From contig CAMWSZ010000245.1 in the NCBI GenBank assembly GCA_947177005.1, forward strand, positions 1 through 5,251: DNA of 5,251 nt, read 5' to 3'. The translations under genes and the position numbers were made by a program. Position 1 is the stretch's first letter. Each line of letters starts with the position of its first letter. The stretch comes from an uncultured Clostridia bacterium (GTDB lineage Bacteria > Bacillota > Clostridia > Oscillospirales > Oscillospiraceae). The notes below the pieces were generated by a model. That model worked only from the letters and a program-made list of their open reading frames with translations. It did no database searches and was not told where the DNA came from. Shown here piece by piece: positions 1-4,329 of this stretch.

Positions 1-406
1 CTCCTCCTTTTTTGCGCACCCTTGCCTTTCCTATATTAAAGTTCAGAGATAATACCTCGGATTGTTTTGCCGTCTACCGCGATGACCTTTCCCTCTTTCC
101 AATGGCATCCCAGCCAGTCATACAGGCATTCCGCCAGAGCTTCCGAGTCGATTCGTTAAAATACTCGCCGGAATGTGTCGCTGTCTGGTATCCCATGCGG
201 CAACTCCAGGGATCCAGGGATTTTCTCTGCCTTTCCTCCCTTAGCTCCCCGAATGCCTCCATATCTGTAAAGTCTTCTCCGTTGCACAACAGCGTACACA
301 GCCCGATGATTATTATATCTTCCAGCTTATGGAGTATGTACCCACCTACCGTTCGCCCCGGGTCTTCCACTCTCTCCAACACCTTTTTTAAGCTTTCTAT
401 TTCCAT
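1..406 (-). pseudogene. ISAs1-family transposase, N-terminal fragment, frameshifted
   Basis: The reading frame starts at the ATG at 406-404 and gives MEIESLKKVLERVEDPGR, followed by the typical hydrophobic segment and EAFGELREE of the DDE_Tnp_1-associated N-terminal domain. The frame is lost at an 8-bp tandem duplication (206-213 and 214-221). In the shifted frame the family pattern resumes as LELPHGIPDSDTFRRVF, then RIDSEALAECLYDWLG and VIAVDGKTIRG. The D of VDGKTIRG (codon at 72-74) is the expected first catalytic aspartate of the DDE triad. An in-frame TAA (158-156) replaces what is normally a glutamate codon, and another TAA lies at 38-36. The rest of the gene, with the other catalytic residues, is beyond the window. 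This is a dead transposase; only the exact IS name is unknown. Confidence 0.85.
206..221. repeat. 8-bp tandem duplication causing the transposase frameshift
   Basis: CCAGGGAT occurs twice back to back (206-213, 214-221). Removing one copy restores a continuous transposase frame reading RQRKSLELPHGIPDSDTF on the minus strand, so the duplication is the likely inactivating event. This is seen directly in the sequence; the order of events relative to the stop codons is not known. Confidence 0.85.
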
Positions 407-555
407 GTCCTTAGCTTACTTCTTCTTTTCTCTAATTTCAAATGCTGTTGCCCTGTATAGTCGGTGAAAAGTAATTGAAAGTGGAAGAGAAAAGAGGTAT
501 AGTAGAGGGAAAACGAGGGAGAGAGTTAGCTATGGAAAAGGGTATAATAACAGCA

Positions 556-688
556 CTATAAATGAGCAAAACTGTATGATTGCACAAATCTGTTTTCTGT
601 GTGTGGACAGAACCAATGTTATCCGTCCTTAAATAGCGTAAAATCTCAGATATTTTTGTACAACTTTCTGAATTTGCTCATTTTATAG
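556..688. repeat. Inverted-repeat-bounded AT-rich element, MITE-like
   Basis: CTATAAATGAGCAAA at 556-570 recurs in inverted orientation as TTTGCTCATTTTATAG at 673-688. The two match over 15 positions with one extra A in the right copy. They enclose about 100 bp of AT-rich DNA with no open reading frame of note. A TA dinucleotide at the outer part of each repeat (557-558 and 686-687) would fit a TA target duplication, as used by IS630/Tc1-type transposases, and a fragment of such a transposase seems to begin right next to it. That makes a miniature element or solo IS remnant plausible. Alternatives are a regulatory repeat pair or chance. The repeat is certain; its nature is inferred. Confidence 0.5.
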
Positions 689-953
689 AAGAGCAAAGAA
701 AACAGAGGAAGAAATAGCCCGACTGAAAAAACTGGCCCGAAAAAACCATGATGTGAAACTGCGGCAGCGGTACGATATCATCCGACTATATCTTTGCAAA
801 AGGACAAAGCCAGATATCGCAGCCAAATTGAATATCTCCTTGACACAGGTACTGAAACTCCCTTTGAAACTGCTGGCACTCCAGTTCTCCGCCATGTTCC
901 TGAAACTGGCTGGCAAGTGGCCCGGCAGTCTAGGGGTGTTTCTCCACTCGTAA
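687..953 (+). pseudogene. Helix-turn-helix fragment, probably IS630-like transposase N-terminus
   Basis: One frame open from 672 to the TAA at 951-953 encodes a basic segment, EEEIARLKKLARKNHDVKLR (705-764), then QRYDIIRLYLCKRTKPDIAA and KLNISLTQV. This has the look of a helix-turn-helix domain: an amphipathic helix, a TKPDIAAKL second helix, and a turn at NIS leading into the recognition helix. Similar N-termini occur in IS630-family transposases. The resemblance stops near 845-850; the following residues are low in information and end at the stop. No ATG precedes the domain in frame, only a GTG at 753. No DDE catalytic domain is present. It is best read as a truncated relic; a small HTH regulator is less likely because the recognition helix runs into unrelated sequence. 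Confidence 0.5.
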
Positions 954-975
954 ATTTACGAAAGGATGTAGCACG

Positions 976-1734
976 ATGGGGCCTCCGAAAAATGAGATTT
1001 AGACCCTGCTTGCATGGATATAGAAGCAGATGTACGGCGACACCGTGACCGAGTGGACCTATGAGGACGAACATGATCTCATGAGCAAGGCGGCGGATTT
1101 TCTGAGCGACCTGCTTTTACGGGAGGACGGCGGCATGGAAATACAGTTATGGGCAGACACTGGTTTGGGTGACTGCCCAATAAATCGGAGTTTGAGGTAA
1201 CATCGGCTAAAATATGCACATTTTTCAGAAAAAGAGGGGCTGCTGTGGTTTCTTTCCATTGACGCAAAGGGTGACTTGCTATTTGAATCCTATAAAAATG
1301 AGGAGGACAGGTCCTGGCCTGTGGAGCCGTGGCTGTATCATTGCAACGGAATCCATTTGGACGTCTCCTCCTGGAAGGATTTGCAGGGTCTGGTCCTCAC
1401 CTGGGATTCGGAATACAACGAAAAAGGTGACGAAGCGGGCGTTTTATATGTCTATGAACACGAGGACGTCACAAAATGCAAAATAGAATTTCTGGAACGG
1501 CATGGCGTCAGATTTCTGGTTCGCTGGACCGGTACGGACCATGTTTTCGCAAAGTAGGAGTACGGCGCGGACGTACCGTTTACTTTTGAGGGCGAGATGA
1601 CCTTTGACGGCATTTCCGTACAATCGCCCCTCCCGGTCCGGGAACTGACAGACCTGCTGAAAACCGTCACGGATATGGACGGATTGGTTTGTACCGCGTC
1701 GGAATATGAAAGAAAATTTATTCCCGCTGAATAA
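976..1734 (+). pseudogene. Broken gene for an unrecognised ~252-residue protein
   Basis: A single frame runs from ATG 976 (AAAGGA at 961-966, 9 nt upstream) to TAA 1732-1734. It is interrupted by TAG at 1000 and 1021, TAA at 1198 and TAG at 1555. On both sides of every stop the translation keeps the character of one acidic, soluble protein: MGPPKNEI, TLLAWI, MYGDTVTEWTYEDEHDLM, EGLLWFLSIDAKGDLLFESY, CKIEFLERHGVRFLVRWTG, then EYGADVPFTFEGEMTFDGIS and ELTDLLKTVTDMDGLV. All four stops are one C-to-T step from CAG or CAA. No signal peptide or membrane segment is visible. I do not recognise the family; the Trp-rich, acidic mixed alpha/beta look recalls immunity-type or other small accessory proteins, but that is only an impression. 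Almost surely a recent pseudogene, since no stop-free ATG-to-stop gene remains. Confidence 0.7.
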
Positions 1735-1780
1735 ATGGATATTTCCGTCAGGATCCGTCAAAAGCAATCTGTTTTGACAG

Positions 1781-1817
1781 CGGCTGGGGGAAGTTTGGGC
1801 AAAAAAGCCGGTTTTTT
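1781..1817 (+). terminator. Weak terminator-like element before the operon promoter
   Basis: CGGCT (1781-1785) can pair with AGCCG (1806-1810), followed by G and six T (1812-1817). The stem is only 5 bp and the loop about 20 nt. An alternative fold pairs GGG-c-AAAAAA (1797-1806) with TTTTTTCCC (1812-1820). It lies between the broken gene and the next promoter, where a terminator would be expected, but the structure is poor. Confidence 0.3.
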
Positions 1818-1830
1818 CCCGCGGAACGGC

Positions 1831-1859
1831 TTGACATTTTATCAGAATTTTCCTATAAT
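1831..1859 (+). promoter_or_regulatory. Consensus sigma-A promoter of the NifU-like/GGGtGRT operon
   Basis: TTGACA (1831-1836) and TATAAT (1854-1859) both match the consensus exactly and are separated by exactly 17 bp. Transcription should start near 1866-1868, giving a 5' untranslated region of about 90 nt before the scaffold gene. Such a promoter suggests high constitutive expression unless a repressor or leader element limits it. Confidence 0.88.
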
Positions 1860-1871
1860 TTAACTGTTCAG

Positions 1872-1894
1872 TGCGGGCTTCCCTTTGGCCCGCA
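1872..1894 (+). promoter_or_regulatory. GC-rich hairpin at the start of the operon leader
   Basis: TGCGGGC (1872-1878) pairs perfectly with GCCCGCA (1888-1894) around a 9-nt loop, starting only a few bases after the predicted transcription start. Just three T follow, so it is a weak terminator at best. It could stabilise the 5' end of the mRNA, be an attenuator stem or mark a protein site. The stem is seen; its role is unknown. Confidence 0.5.
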
Positions 1895-1957
1895 GTTTGA
1901 CGAATGGTCGCTGCTCGATTCCAGAGACTGTTAAAATAAAGGAAAGGAAGATTTGCC

Positions 1958-2650
1958 ATGATCTATTCTACCGAAGTCCAGCACATGTGCCCGGTCGCAA
2001 AGGGCGCGTACCACGGACCTGCTCCCATCCCCGAAGAGGGCAAATGGGTTCAGGCAAAGGAAATCAAAGACATCAGCGGCTTCACCCACGGCGTGGGCTG
2101 GTGCGCTCCCCAGCAGGGCGCCTGCAAGCTTACCCTCAACGTGAAGGAGGGCATCATTGAGGAGGCTCTGGTGGAGACACTGGGCTGTTCCGGCATGACC
2201 CACTCCGCCGCTATGGCCAGCGAGATCCTTATCGGCAAAACCATCCTGGAGGCCCTTAACACCGATTTGGTGTGCGACGCCATTAACACCGCTATGCGCG
2301 AGCTGTTCCTGCAAATCGTCTACGGCCGCACCCAGTCCGCTTTCTCCGAGGACGGCCTCGCCGTCGGCGCCAGCCTGGAGGATCTGGGCAAGGGCCTGCG
2401 TAGCCAGATCGGCACCATGTTCGGCACCAAGAGCAAAGGCCCCCGTTACCTGGAAATGGCCGAGGGCTACTGCACCAGAATGGCACTCAACAAGGATGAT
2501 GAGGTCATCGGGTACGAATTTGTGAACCTGGGCAAAATGATGGACTTCATCAAAAAAGGCGACGACGCCAACACCGCCCTGGAAAAAGCCAAGGGCCACT
2601 ACGGTCAGTTCGACGCGGCTGCCAAGTATATCGATCCCCGGCACGAATAA
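1958..2650 (+). CDS. NifU/IscU-like iron-sulfur cluster scaffold protein (GGGtGRT-linked type)
   Basis: A 230-residue cytoplasmic protein with the NifU/IscU scaffold signature. Its core is LGCSGMTHSAAMASEILIGK (residues 75-94), equivalent to the GC-x-A-x-AS segment of IscU that carries a cluster-ligating cysteine. Cysteines at 11, 49, 56, 77, 106 and 172 are candidate ligands; C49 and C56 sit in GWCAPQQGAC. The protein is longer than classical IscU (about 130 residues) because of an N-terminal extension around HMCPVAKGAYHGPAPIPEEG and a C-terminal region after about residue 125. The start is supported by AGGAAG at 1945-1950, 7 nt upstream. It is the first gene after a consensus promoter and lies 18 bp before the GGGtGRT gene. 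Family knowledge: scaffold proteins assemble and pass on Fe-S clusters. No desulfurase gene is adjacent, so which sulfur donor or target it serves is unknown. The NifU fold is sure; the specific role is inferred. Confidence 0.92.
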   Translation: MIYSTEVQHMCPVAKGAYHGPAPIPEEGKWVQAKEIKDISGFTHGVGWCAPQQGACKLTLNVKEGIIEEALVETLGCSGMTHSAAMASEILIGKTILEALNTDLVCDAINTAMRELFLQIVYGRTQSAFSEDGLAVGASLEDLGKGLRSQIGTMFGTKSKGPRYLEMAEGYCTRMALNKDDEVIGYEFVNLGKMMDFIKKGDDANTALEKAKGHYGQFDAAAKYIDPRHE

Positions 2651-2668
2651 GAGAGGAGGACTATTATT

Positions 2669-3667
2669 ATGGCTCTGTTTGAAAGCTACGAGAGAAGAAT
2701 TGACAAGATCAACGGCGTCCTCGCTCAGTACGGGATCAAGGATGTCGAGGAATGCCGCACCATCTGCACCGAGCGCGGCTTTGACCCCTATGAAATCGTC
2801 AAAAGCATCCAGCCCATTTGCTTTGAAAACGCCTGCTGGGCGTACTGCGTGGGCGCGGCCATTGCTTTGAAGAAAAACGTCAAGACCGCCGCCGAGGCCG
2901 CTACCGCCATTGGCGAGGGCTTGCAGGCCTTCTGCATCGACGGCTCCGTCGCCGACGACCGGAAAGTCGGTATCGGCCACGGCAACCTGGGCGCTATGCT
3001 CCTGAGCGATGAATCCAAATGCTTCGCCTTCCTGGCAGGACACGAGTCCTTTGCCGCCGCGGAGGGCGCTATCGGCATCGTCAAAAACGCCAATAAGGCC
3101 CGCAAAGAGCCCCTGCGCGTTATCCTCAACGGCCTGGGCAAAGACGCTGCCCAGATCATCAGCCGTATCAACGGCTTCACCTATGTGCAGACCCAGTTCG
3201 ACTACAGCACCGGTAAGGTGAATGTGGTCAAGGAGATCCGCTACTCCGAGGGCGAGCGCGCCAACGTGCGCTGCTACGGTGCCGACGACGTCCGCGAGGG
3301 CGTGGCCATCATGCACCTGGAGGGCGTGGACGTGTCCATTACCGGCAACTCCACCAACCCCACCCGCTTCCAGCATCCCGTGGCCGGAACTTATAAAAAA
3401 GAGTGCGGCGAGCAGAAGAAAAAATACTTCTCCGTGGCCTCCGGCGGCGGCACGGGCCGTACCCTCCACCCCGACAACATGGCTGCCGGTCCCGCTTCCT
3501 ACGGTATGACCGATACCATGGGCCGGATGCACTCCGACGCCCAGTTCGCCGGTTCCTCCTCCGTGCCCGCGCACGTGGAGATGATGGGCTTCCTGGGCAT
3601 GGGCAACAACCCCATGGTCGGCGCAACTGTCGCTGTGGCAGTGGCCGTCGCGGAAAGCCTGAAGTAA
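2669..3667 (+). CDS. GGGtGRT protein, partner of the NifU-like scaffold
   Basis: A 332-residue cytoplasmic protein carrying the motif that names its family, GGGTGRT at residues 259-265, followed by LHPDNMAAGPASYGMTD. The family (Pfam GGGtGRT, known but functionally uncharacterised to my knowledge) typically sits beside a NifU-like gene, as here. Nine cysteines (29, 33, 51, 56, 60, 89, 118, 202, 246) include a C-x4-C-x3-C cluster (51-60) inside an Ala-rich helix-like region, which could bind a metal or Fe-S cluster. The glycine-rich motif and the GIGHGNLGAMLL stretch (101-112) could bind phosphate or a cofactor; both are inference. The C-terminus ends in an Ala/Val alternation. No signal peptide or transmembrane segment is evident. 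AGGAGG at 2654-2659, 9 nt before the ATG, is an ideal ribosome binding site, and the 18-bp gap means cotranscription with the scaffold gene. The length looks complete. Confidence 0.93.
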   Translation: MALFESYERRIDKINGVLAQYGIKDVEECRTICTERGFDPYEIVKSIQPICFENACWAYCVGAAIALKKNVKTAAEAATAIGEGLQAFCIDGSVADDRKVGIGHGNLGAMLLSDESKCFAFLAGHESFAAAEGAIGIVKNANKARKEPLRVILNGLGKDAAQIISRINGFTYVQTQFDYSTGKVNVVKEIRYSEGERANVRCYGADDVREGVAIMHLEGVDVSITGNSTNPTRFQHPVAGTYKKECGEQKKKYFSVASGGGTGRTLHPDNMAAGPASYGMTDTMGRMHSDAQFAGSSSVPAHVEMMGFLGMGNNPMVGATVAVAVAVAESLK

Positions 3668-3678
3668 GTTTTTTACGT

Positions 3679-3705
3679 CCTCCGGAGTGGTTTCCGCTCC
3701 GGGGG
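3679..3705 (+). terminator. Hairpin after the GGGtGRT gene, probable terminator
   Basis: Starting 12 nt after the stop codon, CCTCCGGAGTGG (3679-3690) pairs with CCGCTCCGGGGG (3694-3705) around a TTT loop, a 12-bp stem with two G-U pairs. The T run (3718-3723) comes 12 nt after the stem rather than directly, so this is not a textbook intrinsic terminator. It may still end the operon or protect its 3' end. Confidence 0.6.
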
Positions 3706-3744
3706 ACTGCCCCAAAATTTTTTCGCCGTTTTCTAAAAAAGGTC

Positions 3745-3773
3745 TTTACAAATCCGGGGAAATGCAGTATAAT
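3745..3773 (+). promoter_or_regulatory. Strong promoter of the tRNA-Ala gene
   Basis: TTTACA (3745-3750) and a perfect TATAAT (3768-3773) are spaced 17 bp apart. Transcription would start about 3780, leaving a leader of roughly 16 nt to be trimmed by RNase P before the tRNA at 3797. Confidence 0.85.
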
Positions 3774-3796
3774 AAGTTTCGCATTAAAAATCCTTT

Positions 3797-3872
3797 GGGC
3801 CTGTAGCTCAGCTGGGAGAGCGTTCGGTTCGCATCCGAGAGGTCGAGAGTTCGAATCTCTTCAGGTCCACCA
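3797..3872 (+). tRNA. tRNA-Ala (anticodon CGC)
   Basis: A 76-nt cloverleaf folds fully. The acceptor stem is GGGCCTG (3797-3803) with CAGGTCC (3862-3868), including the G3:U70 pair that defines alanine identity. The D stem is GCTC/GAGC. The anticodon stem TTCGG/CCGAG holds the loop TTCGCAT with anticodon CGC at 3830-3832. The T stem GAGAG/CTCTT holds the TTCGAAT loop. The discriminator base is A (3869) and CCA is encoded (3870-3872). It reads GCG alanine codons, which fits a GC-rich genome. It stands alone with its own promoter and terminator. Confidence 0.96.
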
Positions 3873-3882
3873 ATTCCACATT

Positions 3883-3930
3883 ATCCGAACTTGTTTCCAT
3901 GGGGGACAGGTTCGGATTTATTATTTATTT
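3883..3930 (+). terminator. Intrinsic terminator of the tRNA-Ala gene
   Basis: ATCCGAACTTG (3883-3893) pairs with CAGGTTCGGAT (3907-3917), and the stem can continue inward through TTTCC (3894-3898) with GGGGA (3902-3906), giving up to 16 bp with a few G-U pairs. A T-rich tail (3918-3931, TTTATTATTT and on) follows at once. This is a convincing rho-independent terminator 10 nt after the tRNA. Confidence 0.85.
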
Positions 3931-3962
3931 TGTGATTGATCCGGCACATGTTGAAATCACCC

Positions 3963-3991
3963 TTGCAATCCGGCGGATTCTGGTATAGAAT
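3963..3991 (+). promoter_or_regulatory. Possible promoter for the secreted-protein gene
   Basis: TTGCAA (3963-3968, 4 of 6 consensus) and TAGAAT (3986-3991, 5 of 6) are 17 bp apart. If used, the transcript would carry a leader of about 330 nt. This is moderate evidence only, and a promoter nearer the gene is not excluded. Confidence 0.45.
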
Positions 3992-3992
3992 A

Positions 3993-4004
3993 GTCTCACG
4001 AGAC
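3993..4004. promoter_or_regulatory. Small palindrome at the presumed transcription start
   Basis: GTCTC-AC-GAGAC is a perfect 5-bp inverted repeat with a 2-nt centre, directly after the proposed -10 box. That position would suit a repressor operator. It is short enough to be chance. Confidence 0.25.
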
Positions 4005-4191
4005 ACAAAAGCAAAAAGGCGGGACGAAGGGGAACTCCCACATACCCCAACGCCCCTATGCAGGAAACTCCATTAAGCCTCATTCCCACACAGCAGAATT
4101 CACTGCGCCCGAAACCATTATAACGGTTTTCTCCCAAAGAATCAACAGGGAAAATGAGAGGAAACATAAGAGGGCAGGCGCGCAGTTTTAC

Positions 4192-4232
4192 AGCGGTGCA
4201 GGGATGACTGGCCCTGCGCCGCTTTTGTTGTC
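4192..4232 (+). terminator. Terminator-like hairpin, possible attenuator, in the leader
   Basis: AGCGGTGCAGGG (4192-4203) pairs with CCCTGCGCCGCT (4212-4223), 12 bp with one G-U pair and an 8-nt loop, followed by TTTTGTTGTCT. No complete gene lies between the tRNA terminator and this hairpin. It therefore either ends an unidentified transcript or acts inside the leader of the gene at 4330. The segment CTGCGCC at 4103-4109 repeats the 3' arm (4214-4220) and could compete for GGTGCAG at 4195-4201, as an antiterminator would. Confidence 0.65.
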
Positions 4233-4233
4233 T

Positions 4234-4294
4234 CGATGGGAACGCCTGCGGGGGACGGGAAAGGGAAGTACCACCCCCCAGGGCGAAACCGTCG
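4234..4294 (+). promoter_or_regulatory. Two-stem structured RNA element before the secreted-protein gene
   Basis: CGATGG (4234-4239) pairs with CCGTCG (4289-4294). Inside an internal loop, GCC-TG-c-GGGGG (4244-4254) pairs with CCCCC-CA-g-GGC (4274-4284), leaving a 19-nt purine-rich apical loop (4255-4273). The structure ends 35 nt before the start codon and leaves the ribosome binding site free. It is seen only as base-pairing potential; covariation evidence is missing, and it matches no riboswitch that I recognise. Confidence 0.45.
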
Positions 4295-4329
4295 AAACAA
4301 TATGAGAAAGATGAGAGAGGTGTCCCACT

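Larger units (their letters stand above)
1..455 (-). mobile_element. Partial, decayed ISAs1-family insertion sequence (left end)
   Basis: The minus strand from 455 leftward begins CAGGGCAACAGCATTTGAAA, which resembles the CAGGG-type terminal inverted repeats of ISAs1-family elements. About 50 bp inside it lies the start codon of a transposase whose reading frame matches the N-terminal domain of that family. The outer boundary at 455 is inferred from this end sequence. The other end of the element lies before position 1, so neither the second inverted repeat nor a target-site duplication can be checked. The transposase is broken, so the element cannot be autonomous. Family assignment is fairly sure from the protein and less sure for the exact end. 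Confidence 0.7.
3931..4329. other. Gene-free interval, probable long leader of the secreted-protein gene
   Basis: No reading frame here has both a ribosome binding site and protein-like composition. The minus-strand frames (the longest, 3925-4458) are Arg/Ser/Cys-rich and run into the secreted-protein gene, so they look spurious. What the interval holds instead is a possible promoter, a small palindrome at its expected start point, a terminator-like hairpin and a second structured stem, each listed separately. I could not match the RNA to any riboswitch class I know. Confidence 0.6.

Noticed and set aside
12..467. A 151-codon plus-strand frame over the IS end
   Set aside because: It is antisense to the recognisable ISAs1 transposase, and it runs through the element's inferred end.
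794..1048. An 84-codon plus-strand frame overlapping the HTH relic and the start of the broken gene
   Set aside because: Its composition is Arg-rich with no known motif, there is no convincing ribosome binding site, and it conflicts with the frame that carries the HTH signature and with the coherent frame starting at 976.
1444..1959. A 171-codon minus-strand frame
   Set aside because: It overlaps the broken gene, the consensus promoter and the scaffold start codon in antisense, and shows no recognisable domain.
1931..3715. A 594-codon minus-strand reading frame spanning both operon genes
   Set aside because: It is exactly antisense to two well-supported genes, has a Gly/Ala/His/Val-rich artificial composition, and arises because GC-rich third positions in the real genes remove stops on the other strand.
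4016..4060. Minus-strand terminator formed by GGCG/CGCC and GGGG/CCCC pairs followed by a T-rich stretch
   Set aside because: The stems are short and separated by internal loops, and there is no minus-strand gene upstream for it to terminate.
3931..4329. Known riboswitch classes (cyclic-di-GMP, ZTP, TPP, THF, guanidine, glutamine) in the leader
   Set aside because: I compared the conserved core sequences from memory and found no match; only generic stems are visible.
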